The notes under the pieces are model-generated. The model had not been told where the DNA came from, did not search any database, and worked only from the letters and a program-made list of their open reading frames with translations. A stretch of 64,000 nucleotides of DNA from Palaemon carinicauda. Taxonomy: Eukaryota; Arthropoda; Malacostraca; Decapoda; Palaemonidae. Numbering within the stretch: the stretch's first letter is position 1; each line of letters starts with the position of its first letter. The stretch spans positions 74,362,932 through 74,426,931 of the forward strand of contig NC_090751.1 in the NCBI RefSeq assembly GCF_036898095.1, written 5' to 3'. Of this stretch, positions 22,403-33,644 are shown piece by piece. Position numbers and translations under genes: made by a program.

Positions 22403-24105
22403 TTTTCTTTGTCTAGACGTAAAATAATCATGGAAAAAAGAGAAAAAAGAAAATAAAAACTTTGTTACACAAAATTGTGGGATTTTTATTCCTCTTTTCA
22501 ATTATATCTTTCTCTCTAAAATCGAACAATAAATAAGTGAATAAAATGTACCTAGGTGGGAATAAGTATGTTTTTGAGTTTTGAGCTCCCGATGATTTGC
22601 TATAAATTTTTTTTTTTTTTTCAAGAAAATCATAACATTATTATGATAACATTACTTTGTATTTATATTGTTTATTCCTACATGAAGGCTCCCTAATCGA
22701 AGTATTTAAACACTATGTTTACTAATACACTTGGTGTAAGGGTGTCATGAGTTGCCAGTGGCCTCTCATTGTTGCCAGAGTTTTAGTAAGAATCTTCCAG
22801 CTTTGTACTCTTTTTCATGTTTCCCTCTTTTTGGTTCTTTTTGTTGCTCTCTGCTTACTTTTTGTTCTTTCTTTGACCTTAGGTAACATTGGCCTTGCTA
22901 TAAAGTCTACGAGGACGTTGTGAAAACACAATGTACTTACGAACTGCAAGTAAATAAACACACATGCAACGTAACTTCTATACATCTTTGGAAACTCCGA
23001 CTGTTCTTCTCGTAGATCGTAGTTGTGTTCACCTACCCTCTACCAATGCCTTCCATCTCTGCCAGACGTATGATACTTCGAAATATAAGTGAAAAAAATC
23101 GTTATATAAATGCAAAAATTAACATGCAAAGACGATTCTGTCAAACTCAGTCATGCAGACAACGTAGTAAAGATGACGTCATCATTTAAAGACCATTTTA
23201 TCTTCATTATTTGTAAAAATAATTCGCTGAAACTTCTGGAGAGCATGTACGATATGTTTCTGCATACATTGAAACAACAAAACTATTTTCTAGTTTTAAA
23301 AGTAGTTCTGTTAAACATCATAGCAGACGGGCCCCTTAAAAAAAGTGCTTCAAGTTTATTATGCTTTGAGCTGGAGTCAATTCTAATAAAAAAACATTTA
23401 AGCTGTGAAAGGTTTTCCAAAGACTATTAAATCAAATTTTCCAAATATTATAAAACCACATACCAATTCTATAAAACTGAGCCGATTAAAGTAGGCATTT
23501 TAATAATGACGGGCTTACAGATGGTATCCGAAAAGGAAAGGTATATTCCCAAACGCTTGAGTACCAAACTGAACATTAATCTATACCTTATAAAGCCTGA
23601 GATTGGAAATTTTTATCAAAAAGGACACCTTATAATTTTAAAACTATAATCCTAGCTAGCTCTAGTCATTAATACATTCTTAGAATGACACCATTTGGAA
23701 ATAAACCTACAACTTTCTTTGACATGAAATTATGGTAGACTGTCTTCTGGAGCCTATAAAGGACAATCTACAGGGTTGCAAAAAGTCCCCAAGTGATTAG
23801 ATGTGAAATGGAGGTGTTTGGATGAACCACTTTTTAAATGACTAGGTTGTATGAGCAAATTGATTGTCACAACAACCATTTCAGACACTGACCGCATGAC
23901 AGATCTGCTGACCAATTTACTTTATAGTCATTGGGGTTTGCAGAGGGCTTTAATTTGTTTCGTACTTGCTAAATTATGGTAAAAGATGGGAATGTGTAAA
24001 GATCTCAATTTTTTTCTATACATAACAGGGTATATACCCTTTATGCTAAGGGATCCAGAACAGGAGAAAAAAACGAATTTATTATTGTTTTGCCAAAAAA
24101 AAACT
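22403..24105. other. Unassigned sequence
   Basis: AT-rich, with no recognisable gene. A 106-codon open frame (23110-23430, plus) has no domain or splice context I can identify and is not called. Confidence 0.4.
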
Positions 24106-24212
24106 AGTGTTCCTAGGAGGTCACCCATTTAGGTAGTGACCAAACCCAGTGTTGCTTCACTTCGCTGATCGGACAAGAAGCAGGGTTTTCAATGTGGTAT
24201 GGTTATTGATGA
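24106..24212 (-). pseudogene. 5S rRNA-derived pseudogene
   Basis: Read on the minus strand from 24212, the sequence follows the order of eukaryotic 5S rRNA. CCATACCACATTGAAAAC is near the 5' end, then TTGTCCGATCA, AAGTGAAGCAACAC, and ATGGGTGACCTCCTAGGAA in the C-box region. Many positions differ from the usual animal sequence, including parts of the internal promoter, so transcription is doubtful. The last ~10 bases are not recognisable, but a T-rich run follows on the minus strand, as after true 5S genes. It may be a retroposed 5S copy or the head of a 5S-derived SINE. No element body was identified. Confidence 0.82.
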
Positions 24213-27200
24213 GTGAAATTGCAAATATGACCATTTATGAGCGATCCCACCATTTTCAAACTTGTAGAATTACTGAGGGACGTAGCAATCATTTGCCAGG
24301 AAGCACTAGACACTTTTTGCTTAGCTGAACTTCTCACTTATGCTAAGAATTTTTTATCTGATCATTCAACTTACTTCCCAAAGTGTACCATGCATCCTAC
24401 ACACTCCTCGCAAGATTTCTAAAGAAAAATTGTCCCTCTCACAAGACATAGAATTAGGAATGAAATCACCCAAAAATAATTTCTATGTACTACAGCACAT
24501 AGGACTGCCAACAAATCTAGAGCAACAGACTGGCTTGAGTTCTGGTAACAATCTGAGTATCTGCTTTATCAATTAGGCTATATCTGTATGTACGAAAGCC
24601 TAAAATAAGTGAATAATTGCACTTCAGACTGTTCCTCCCTGGATGCAAATACCTTTCTCTATCACAAAACCCAAATAGGCTGATTAAATCCCAGGAAACC
24701 TCTTCTGAAACAGAATTAATAAACAGGTAAAATATTCTGAAATTAATATCAAATCCTGAACATCTACAAATTTCTTTAAATATGCCTAAATTAACAGCAC
24801 CTAACCTATCTGAAACAGATAAAATGATATTGTACTCCATTGGTTTCAGGTGTGGTCTAGTGACGACATAAATCTGAAAACTCTGATTGAGTCTACCCTA
24901 CCACCATTTGTTTCTGGTCTTACTTCAGAATACCAGGGTATCACAAATATATAAAACTAATTATCTGGTGCTAACATCATTCAGGTAACTATCAGCTTAA
25001 GTAACTGATAAAAAGATTAACCATTATTTCAAGTTGAAACCTTCTAGCTAGTTATATACATATTTTGATATAACATTTGTCAAAAGAATTAAAAGAATTT
25101 CATCTGTATGTTCCTTGTTGATGGGTAACAAAGCAGGAAACAGATTGTAATCCATGACTAGGTTGGCAATAATCTGCCTAGTAGGATAATGCGTTTTACC
25201 ACTAAACTGGAACATAATTTACCATCCTTACTTTGAATTTGGGCTAATTTATATATCTTACCTAAAATTAACTTTGTACATAAAGTAGCTTATTTGGATA
25301 TTATTTAAGAGTATATCTTAGACTAATTTAAAATTCTTTCTAATAATCTATCTTTAAAAAATTGCTATTGTCTTTTTGTCTTCCTCCAGAGCCAAATTAT
25401 TTTCAGACACAGTTTGTTGCAATTTTTTAATTTCCCCTTTTTAGAAATGGTTGTAAGGATTTCATCTGAAAATAGTTTTCTTTGATTGGTAAAAGCCATT
25501 TTGCATATTCTGAACAAACTATGGAGATTACAGGAAGTGTCCCTAATTTGCTGTGGGGGATTAAAATTCTAATTCGTACTCTGTTCAAAAATGTTATGTA
25601 AATTCTAGTTAAAGGTTTGGTCACAGAAACGCACCAAGAATTGCATCTAAATCTTTGAAAAGCCTTGATGATTAAGATTCCAGATATTATGAGTCAACCT
25701 ACATCTCTTAATTTTTGCAGAAATGTTTCTTTGGAAAAAAATTTAGGGGTAGTTCAACAGCATACTATGTTGGCGTTTGGTCCACATTATCTTCAAGAAT
25801 TTTGACTTTTTTGTAAAGCTTGCTGGGCCTTAGGTCTGATAGTGGCTTCTGGCAATGTAGCCTTTTAAATTATTTGAGTTCAATCAACTTATAGATTTTT
25901 TTTTTTTTTTATATTTCAAATACTGTTGGGCATAAAATTAGGAGTCCCCTATTTCAAGCTGTATTTTGAGATGTTTCCATTAACTTAGAGTTTTAATAAT
26001 TTTATACATTTCAATTTTATTTTTAATCTATCTTTCCACGCTGGGATTCCACCTCCATCAGTGTGTGGGGGTCAGCAATAGGAACATCAGGGGATGCTCA
26101 TATAAATAAAAAAAATTTTAAAAGAATTTTTTAATTTCTATACTTAACTGGTGTTCATTTACATGCCTACCCTCCTTATCATTGACTTTTAATGTCAAGG
26201 AATAGGGAATACCTTAGTCTTCAAAACTGAATAACTAAGAACCCCTGGTGATCCTTGCCATTAGCCATTAACTGCTAGTCTGTTTCATTACTTTACTATG
26301 GGCAAGTATCTAATGAAAGAAAAGAAAATGGGAATTAGAAAAAAAAATATTGGAGAAACGTCAATTAGCCGAGCTTCTGGAGAGGAAGCAATATGAACAA
26401 TCAGGGGAGTTTAGAAATATATTTTATCAATAAAATTAAATTTTTGTTGCAACTAAATTCACAGACCAGTGGCCTCTATAAGTGACAAACCATTTCTAAC
26501 AATTATTAAAACATGCCCTTCACATACGTTCTGATCAACCTCCCTCCCTCAACTGATCTTACTTACTTTGGGAACCAGAAATGTATTACTCCATGTATAT
26601 TTTGCAAACATGAATATCACATATGGACCCAGTCTGTTACATTCGATAAACAGTATTGAGTTTGCCATGAATTCCTTTCTCACAGCACCCAAATATAAAT
26701 ATTTCCTGACTTCTTTCTCTTTAGCTTCATTTCCAGTCACCAAAAAGGTTGTTTTTCTTACAATGACTTAAACTTTCCCTTTCCATATCAATGTTCAATA
26801 TTTCAAACATGCCTAAACACTTAATCTGGTTCTGCTGTTAGTAATTGATCATCTGAAATTACTGCTCCCAAGGGATTAATTCCCCACTCCTGTGTAGTTT
26901 CCTCCATTAATGGTATACTATGATAAAAACCAAAGGGTTCAGATGCAATACTTGATGGTCACCAACATATATCTCAAAATATATCCCCATGACAGCCCAT
27001 GAATCTACACTCAAGATACAGTAACCTCAACTCAATAAATGAGTTCCTTGATCCCTTATTGGCAATACACATCTCATTTTTTTCTTGAGAATTTTACAGT
27101 AGTTACCTCATTATAGAGGCTGCCTGTTGCTGACCTCTAGAATTACAACTTTTCTTAATCCTTCTGCATTTGTGCTTCCCTGATTTTCACACTGCAGTAC

Positions 27201-27992
27201 ATCCTTTCATCATTTGCCTAAAATTAAAATATACCTTTTTCCACTCTTCTGGTTCTATGCCATATTTGGTTTTCATATATTATGGTCAATCCATCAATGG
27301 TCAGCCCTCACCTCTTTTCAATCATCAGTAATTCTTGATGGTTTTGAACTATTTTCCTTTTGACACATTCAAGTATTATTTTTTTTACCACTCTCTACCA
27401 TAACATCTTTCAATAGGTAATAATTCTCCTCATTCAAAAGATTTCATCTCTAATATACTGAGACCTTGTCAAAAATTGTCTATTTTACTTAGCTACTTAT
27501 CTATGATAACAAATTCAACTTTTTCCAATAGGGGTTGAAAATTCCATTTAATTTCTCTTAACATTTTTCTTCTTCGACCTTGTAATCTACGCTTTAGCCT
27601 TTCTCCTCTTCTACTGACAGGATCTGTTTTTAGTTTGAATATATCCCATAAATACAGTATGAATTTCTTTATGACCATCTATTAAGACTGAAAAAACTAA
27701 TTATGAAGTCAAATTCAAACATCCACAGTAATGCAAAGACACTGGGTCAATTTAGTATAAGTAGAAATCCTGGTGGAGATAACAGTTAGCTTCAACTTCA
27801 CTTATAATTTCCCAGACTATGTGGATAATGGCAATATTCTTCTCCCAGGCTTTCAAACTTTTCACAAGCTATAAAGCTAAATAGAAAATGTATCCTACAA
27901 AAACCCCTGTTGTTGTTGTTGTTGTAGATTGTCTGGCCCTCATGGCCAGGCATGGGCTCTTGCACACTCCCAGCCAGTAGTAGTACATAGTA
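24213..27992. other. Low-complexity-poor, probably intronic or intergenic sequence
   Basis: No gene, RNA or transposon was recognised in 3.8 kb. If the prosaposin-like gene continues on the minus strand, this stretch could hold introns and further exons, but I found no other saposin-like cysteine pattern with splice sites. Short TGT repeats lie at about 27908-27926. Confidence 0.4.
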
Positions 27993-28747
27993 CAGTAGTA
28001 CCTCGGGTTACGAGTAACTTTGAATATATTATGAGCACATCAGGATTCGACCATATGCATTCAAACTGGGTTATGAGTATTGCATCAGTATGCGAGCTAA
28101 AGATGTCACTCCTCAAGGGCACTTTTTTGTGGACAAGTGCTAACAAGACTAGCACACAATGTGCATAATTAAGGCACGTGGTGGCCCTATGCCACTCACG
28201 CAGTGTTCAGACCGTGTACCTATGTAATGTCTCCTTTTCATACCATTTTAAAGAAAAGGCACAAGCAATTATCTCTAGGTAAGTTCCTTGTGAAAGTGGA
28301 ATATAAGAGTATAAAAAAGACAGCTAATTGTCCAGGATGCATAAATTGATTCAGTTGTTGATGGTGAACATCGCTCAAGAGAGAAATTCCCGACATTCTA
28401 CCATAAGTTCTCATGGAGGGAGATTCTCCATTTAAGCAGTAACCCCCTCATCCTCCTATTCCTCTCTTATCTCTCTCACATCAGCCACAACCCTCTGTAA
28501 AGTTAATGTCTACTTTTATAGTTTACTGTGAATCATTAATTTCTATTCATTTCTAAAATCAGCGGTTATAATTTCAAGAGTAAATACAATTACAAATCCT
28601 TTAAATATGAGTGTATTTATGAACATGTGGAATGCATGAAGTGAATTTCCTTTATTTCTTATGAGTAAAATTGTTATAGGATATGAACATTTTAGGTTAC
28701 GAGCTTGCTCCCAGAACAAATTAAACTTGTAAACCGGGGTGCTGTTG
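27993..28747. mobile_element. TA-flanked MITE, mariner/pogo type
   Basis: 755 bases. The left end reads CAGTAGTACCTCGGGTTACGAG. The right end, complemented, reads CAACAGCACCCCGGTTTACAAG, an imperfect inverted repeat. TA lies on both sides (27991-27992 and 28748-28749). A second mirrored block with GGTTACGAGC-type sequence lies near 28694. No transposase motif is present, so it is non-autonomous. It sits just downstream (on the minus strand) of the prosaposin exon and is probably intronic. Confidence 0.8.
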
Positions 28748-28844
28748 TATTTCAATACATGGATATAACATTAAAATATTGAGAACTTAAAAACTATCAC
28801 ACACTCATTTTGCGATGTATGACCATGCTACAATAATTACTCAC

Positions 28845-29036
28845 CTTACAAGCAGAAGCATGAAGTTGAGACTGGCACCAGTAAGATGATCCCCATGTAC
28901 ATTTCTCCCCTCCCAAAAGTTGTACAATATCTCCAAAACTGCAGAATTTCACAGCCTGGCATACCTGCTCTGGATCACCAAGTTCAGCCAAGAGGTTCAC
29001 CAAATAAGGCCCATAAACTTCAACAAGACTTCGGCA
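28845..29036 (-). CDS. Prosaposin-like gene, internal exon (end of SapB, start of SapA)
   Basis: 192 bases, 64 codons, phase 0 at both ends. It follows an acceptor (TTTTTGCTTGCAG on the minus strand) and is followed by a donor (AAG|GTGAGT). The first part, from CRSLVEVYGPYLVNLL to QVCQAVKFC, supplies the last three cysteines of a saposin B-type domain. The second part, with KCTWGSSYWCQSQ, matches the start of a saposin A-type domain. Saposins are lysosomal lipid-binding cofactors cut from one precursor. A SapB followed by a SapA suggests the C-terminal end of a prosaposin. The rest of the SapA domain must be on another exon at lower coordinates that I did not find. Confidence 0.82.
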
Positions 29037-29145
29037 CTGCAAGCAAAAAGAAATATCTTTCAGTAACAGCATGTAATTTTTTTATATAAATATCAACTGA
29101 TTAAAATACATTACATTGAAAAATCTGAGTAACTGTCTGACTTAC

Positions 29146-29299
29146 CCCATCATCCACAACCTTTGGAAACACATCACAGGCTTCTTCCAAAATGGTATCA
29201 ATTTCAACTGTAACATCCCCTTCCTTCAACCTTGCATCAACATAGCTGACCACACCTTTGCAGATCTGACATTTGTCTAAATGTTGATCTACCACAGCT
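29146..29299 (-). CDS. Prosaposin-like gene, internal exon (first half of SapB)
   Basis: Encodes the first three of six saposin-B cysteines (CQICKGVVSYVD, then EEACDVFP), ending with a whole codon before a donor (GGG|GTAAGT on the minus strand). The intron to the next exon is 109 bases (29037-29145). Joined across it, the cysteine order C-C-C / C-C-C is the canonical SapB pattern, and the frame is kept. The upstream boundary is uncertain. An acceptor TTTTAG would put the start at 29299, while CAAAG would put it at 29306. Both leave the same phase. Upstream exons would lie above 29300, where transposons begin at 29554. Confidence 0.82.
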
Positions 29300-29309
29300 C
29301 TAAAACCTT

Positions 29310-29553
29310 TGAGGGAAATTAAAAACAATTTTATATACAAAAAACTTCAATTAAAAAATGTAAAGTTCATATGCTTTTAACAATTTAGCAAGCTAGCAAA
29401 CATTTCCTACATACAATATTTAACTCTTAAAATGTCTTATTACTCAAGTATGAACATCAGAAAGATTAATATCACATGTAGGCATTTATTATATAAGGTA
29501 CTTGATTTATAAGCAAGAAACCAGGTGTTACTATAGTCAGGCCTGCTTTATGA
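29310..29553. other. Probable intron sequence
   Basis: AT-rich sequence between the prosaposin exon and the DIRS fragment. No feature was recognised. Confidence 0.4.
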
Positions 29554-29914
29554 AAATGACAATTTCTAAGTAAATTGTATTTTTCTTAATACACTTACCA
29601 CGTCCCAATAGCAGGAGTACTCTCTACACGTCTCTACCCAACAGAGAGTTTACCTCCCCACAGGCCATCTCCCGGCCCCGATCCCTCAAACCTCTTCACA
29701 CCCGCAAGACCTTGACCTCCCTTTGTTTCCCCAGCATGCCCCTAGGGTAAGCTTAGGTTAGCCTTCCATGTCAACAACAACCATTCTCCTCTGGTTTCAG
29801 GAAAAGTGACGTATGATAAAAGGGTCTATAGAGAGGAAGGATGGGGGGCCAGTTACCCTCTTGGGACGTGGTAAGTATGTTGGGAAAAATTCAATTTACT
29901 TAGAAATTGTCATT
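29554..29914. repeat. Inverted repeat at the DIRS terminus
   Basis: Arms 29554-29608 and 29861-29914 are near-perfect reverse complements (ATGACAATTTCTAAGTAAATT at the left and its complement at the right, plus TTACCACGTCCCA and its complement inside). The ~250-base loop, from about CAATAGCAGGAGTACTCTC to the AACAACAACCATTCTC block, is also found in reverse orientation at 40383-40605 at the other end of the DIRS pair. Inverted terminal repeats and terminal-derived repeats are a known trait of DIRS elements. Confidence 0.82.
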
Positions 29915-30239
29915 TGTTCCGATAGAATACTTCCCACGTCAGAATAGTAGCCGCCTCAGAATTAGGAGGCTGGAAAATAGACCCTAAAGAGAGGTTAGGG
30001 GTCTGCAGGTGAAGGGGGGTTGTAAGGCTTGTATGGGAAAAGTAAATAGAAAACCGAGGGGTTAATGAAGGTATGATAAGGTAACTCACCCAAGGAGCAT
30101 CATAATCTTGTGGAATAGGGGATAGGGCCTGAGACTCTCTATCCCTCGTTACCTAATCCGGTCTATCACTTGTAGCTAACCTTAGCTCCTCTGCTGGGCA
30201 ACTAAGACGGAACCGAGCTAGAACCTCTCCTGGGACTTG

Positions 30240-31164
30240 AGGGAGCAGTCCTGAAGATGGTAGGCCGTAAACGTTGACTGTCTCGACCATACCCATGGCC
30301 TCGGCACCTGTCCGACTGCCATGTTCTCAGAGGCCAACGAGGTGCCGATGCCCCAGATGTTGTGAGACTTATCGGACCTGGGGGAGACTTAGCCCTTTGT
30401 CAGGTACCCCCTTCGGATCAGCTACCGGAGCCAGAAGGAGATCATATTCTTCGATACCGCCTTCTTCACTCTACCTGTTGTCACAAACAATCCCTTGACA
30501 GCCGGACGGAGGGAGGCGGTGCTAGAGAGATATTTCCTCTCGGTGCTAGAGAGATATTTCCTCTCCGCCCTCACCCGGCATATTAGATCTTCCGGGTCAT
30601 TTGTCCGGGGATTGGCAGGGATAGAGAACTCCTTGAAGAAGGGGTCATCTACCGTTGGGCTCTGTGTTTTTGCCACGAAGGAGGGGACAAACCTGAAGCA
30701 CAACTCCTTCCCCAGACAGCCCGTGGAGTTTGCCTACTCTTTTGGCCGAGGCCAGGGCGAGAAGGAACACAGTCTTTACGGTAAGTTTCCTGTCCATAAT
30801 TTGTCTCGGGGGCTTAAAAGGCGGCTTCTTCAAGGAGTCGAGGACTTTGATAATGTCCCACGAGGGGGCTGAGAGGGTCCGGGAGGGGGGAGACTGCTCT
30901 AATCCTTTTACCAGCATCGAGAGGTGCTTGGAGGAGCTTAGGTTCAAGCCCTTGAGGAGAGAAGACCTGTCCCAGGGCCGCACGAAATTCCTTTACTGCT
31001 GGGACTGACAAGCCGCGGTCGAGACGAAGATGTACTAGGAACTCCACAGTGACTGGGATTGAAGCTTTGAGGGGCTGTATGATTTCTTTGTTGCACCATT
31101 TACCGAAGGTTGGCCATCTCGTCTGGTAAATTGCCCTCGAGGATTGCCTCAGATTTAAGGTCAT
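30240..31164 (-). pseudogene. DIRS tyrosine recombinase
   Basis: Integrates the circular DNA product of DIRS elements. The N-terminal core-binding part (SSRAIYQTRWPTFGKWCNKE) lies near 31140-31080. The catalytic part has TVKTVFLLALASAKRVGKLHGL, abbreviated here as LALASAKRVGKLHGL, with the first catalytic arginine region near 30770. ERKYLSST and FVTTGRVKKAVSK follow. In another frame, STFTAYHLQD holds a tyrosine (codon about 30260-30262) in the place of the nucleophile. The domain is spread over at least three frames, and ERKYLSST occurs twice in a row through a small tandem duplication near 30521-30565. It is inactive as it stands. Confidence 0.83.
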
Positions 31165-31350
31165 CTGGCTGGCTGCTCTCTTGGGAGTACCCTTCCTTTC
31201 TTAGTAAACGCTGGATAATCTCCCCGAGTGAAGGGAGAGGCTTTGGAGTCCTTCGTGGAACTTCTGGAAGTGAGGTTGCCTTAGCAGGTCTTGTCTTAGA
31301 GGCAGGGGCCACATAGGCTCTGTTGCCAAGGATCTCAGGTCCGTGAACCA

Positions 31351-32105
31351 CTATTTTCCGGCCACCACAGAGCTATTAGAGTCAACTTTGCCTGCTTTGG
31401 TCCCCGAAGCCTGTTCAGGGTCTGTCGAAGGAGGGTGAATGGGGAAAAGGTGCACGCATCGAGTCCGTCCTATGGATGTTGGAACGCGTCTTCCAGAGCT
31501 GCTGCTGGGTCCGGCAAGAGCAAAGACCGGCAGTTTTGCGTTCAGATGAGTCGCGAAGAGGTCCAGGCACGGCGATCCCCACCTTTCTGTCACCGCCCTT
31601 GGTACCTCCGGGTGAAAGGACCATTCCCCGGCAGAACTTGTCCCTTTCTGCTAAGGCCATCCACAACCACGTTTCGTTTCCCCAGAATGTACCTGGCCGT
31701 CAGGGAGATGGCATTGTCCTAGGCCCAGGATAGGATGTCTACTGCCAGGTTGTGGATCCGACGGGATCGTAGGCCGCCCTGTTTCTTTCCATATGCGATG
31801 ATGGTGGCATTATCGTTTATCAGGGCCACCCTTCTTCCCACTAACGAGTCCCCCAGGAAGTAGAGAGGTTTTTGAACCACCAGCAACTCGAGTTCGTTTA
31901 TGTGGCGGGTCTTCTCTTCCAAGGACCAACGGCCCTCGGCCAACCTGGCCAGAAGGTGGGCTCCCCATCCCTTCCTAGATGCGTTCGTAAACAGTAGTAG
32001 TTCCAGAAGAGGATACAGCAGTGAGACTCCTGCTCGGTCGGTCATTGGGTCCAGCCGCCACTGGAGGGCCTCCCTGGTTGGCTGGGACGGGGGACTCTTT
32101 GGCAA
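31351..32105 (-). pseudogene. DIRS RNase H region
   Basis: Frame 31719-32105 on the minus strand (128 codons) carries LFTNASRKGWGAHLL (first acidic position changed, since related enzymes have TDAS), HINELELLVVQ, and INDNATIIAYGKKQGG. Frame 31351-31593 adds the downstream block with DLFATHLNAKLPVF. This DIRS-specific RNase H-like region lies between RT and recombinase. The Asp-to-Asn change in the TDAS-like motif would be expected to weaken or abolish activity. Confidence 0.8.
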
Positions 32106-32429
32106 CGGTTACTATCTTGCTAGGGCCCGAATCTCTTTCAGGTCCCATTGGGCAGGGCGTAACATCAGTCTTTCCTTGGGCACAAGTTTTTCCAGAGGCA
32201 CCAGGTGGCCTACCAGTCTCTGCCATTCCTTCAGCAATGCCGGATTCCCACTGGTGAAAGGCTTCGCCATGTTTTCCAAGTTGTTGATCCTCTCCTTTGC
32301 CAGGAAGGCCTTTACTTGCACGGAGCAAATTTCCATTCCCAGGTACACTGTCCTCATGGTTGGGGAGGGGTTCGAGACTTACGCACAGAAGGCCACTTAT
32401 TTATCCCTTGCTCTGACAACTACTCCCTA

Positions 32430-33122
32430 GACTCCGAGAGGAGCAACCAGTCATCAAGGTATCTCAATAGTCTTATCCCTCTCTTGTGGGCCCACTTGGA
32501 GACCAGGGAAAAAGACTCGTATAGACCTGAGGGGCGGTCGACTCACCTAATCAGTGTGTGCTGAACTGGAAGACTACTTCTCCCCACTTGAGCTTGAGGA
32601 ACTTCCTGCTGGACGGGTGTACTGGGATTTGAAAATATGCATCCTTGAGGTCCAGGGATAGCATAAGGTACCCTTCCCTGATGGTTGCTACGACCGTCCT
32701 GGCGGTTTCCATTTTGAACGTGGTCTTGGCGATGAAACGGTTGAGGGCCAAGAGGTCTATAATTGGTTGCCACCCACCTGAGGACTTCTCTACCAGGAAT
32801 AGGCGGCTGAAGAAGCCTGACTGTTCGGGAGGTACCGCCTGGATGGCCCTTTTGGAGAGAAGGTCCTGAACCTCCCCTCTAAGGCTCCCTGCTGTGTTTC
32901 TTCCTTGGGGTGTAGGGGGGAGACCTCAAGTCCCGAAACCAACGGAGATTTGGGGCCCTTGAAGGGGATACGATAGCCGTCCCTCAATACTTGAGCCATC
33001 CACTGGTCCGCCCCTTCCTTTGCCCAATTTCTCCACCTTGCATTGAGGCAGCACCCTACCCCTGTAGAGTGCCGGGAAGAGGGGCCTCGCCCCCTACTTC
33101 CTCTTGAAGAACTGGTCGCCAC
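32430..33122 (-). pseudogene. DIRS reverse transcriptase, fragment A
   Basis: SLDLKDAYFQIPVHPSSRKF (frame 32551-32751) is the DIRS-type motif with the first catalytic aspartate. RYLDDWLLLS near 32430-32465 gives the YLDD box. The upstream palm region (VEKSSGGWQPII-type) is read in another frame. Several small indels split the domain. The part 32445-33133 has a second copy at 36661-37356. Confidence 0.85.
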
Positions 33123-33144
33123 GTACCCCCCGATTACCTGAGGC

Positions 33145-33146
<2 letters not shown>

Positions 33147-33232
<86 letters not shown>

Positions 33233-33400
33233 AGGTATACGTGTGTTTGTGTGTGTGTCCGCGGTGCGCGCCACCGAACGAGGGGTAGTTAGCGAAATGA
33301 TTGTTTGTAGTGGGAAAGACTGTTGGTTTAATTGAGGTTATTTGTTTACATTTTTTAGGTAGGTTAGGGCGGTGATGAATGTCTTGGGCGAATGCAATTT

Positions 33401-33467
<67 letters not shown>

Positions 33468-33644
33468 TGCAGGTATGCGTGTGTTTGTGTATGTGTCTCC
33501 GCGGTACGCGCCACCGAACGATTGGTAGTTAGCGTAATGATTGTTTGTAGTGGGAAAGACTGTTGGTATAATTGAGGTTGTTTTTTTACATTTTTTAGCT
33601 AGGTTAGGGCGGTGATGAATGTCTTGGGCGAATGCAATTTCTAT
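33147..33644 (+). repeat. Two tandem ~250 bp units each starting with (GA)n
   Basis: Unit 1 (33147-33404) and unit 2 (33405-33644) each begin with a GA run (33147-33231; 33405-33467). They continue GCAGGTATRCGTGTGTTTG, CGCGCCACCGAACGA, GTTAGCG, TGTAGTGGGAAAGACTGTTG and GGTGATGAATGTCTTGGGCG, and end TGCAATTTCTAT. They differ at few positions apart from the length of the GA run. Confidence 0.93.

Larger units (their letters stand above)
29554..33146 (-). mobile_element. DIRS-like retrotransposon, 3' portion (fragment A)
   Basis: Minus-strand fragment with, in order from 33146 downward, reverse transcriptase, RNase H and tyrosine recombinase, then a terminal inverted structure (29554-29914). 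This order and the tyrosine recombinase are diagnostic of the DIRS order. The reading frames are split by frameshifts. The 5' part (gag) is absent. The fragment is cut at 33147 by a GA run that belongs to a different element. Fragment B (36661-40620) carries the missing 5' part. Confidence 0.88.

Noticed and set aside
23110..23430. 106-codon plus-strand frame as an exon
   Set aside because: No family resemblance and no convincing splice sites.
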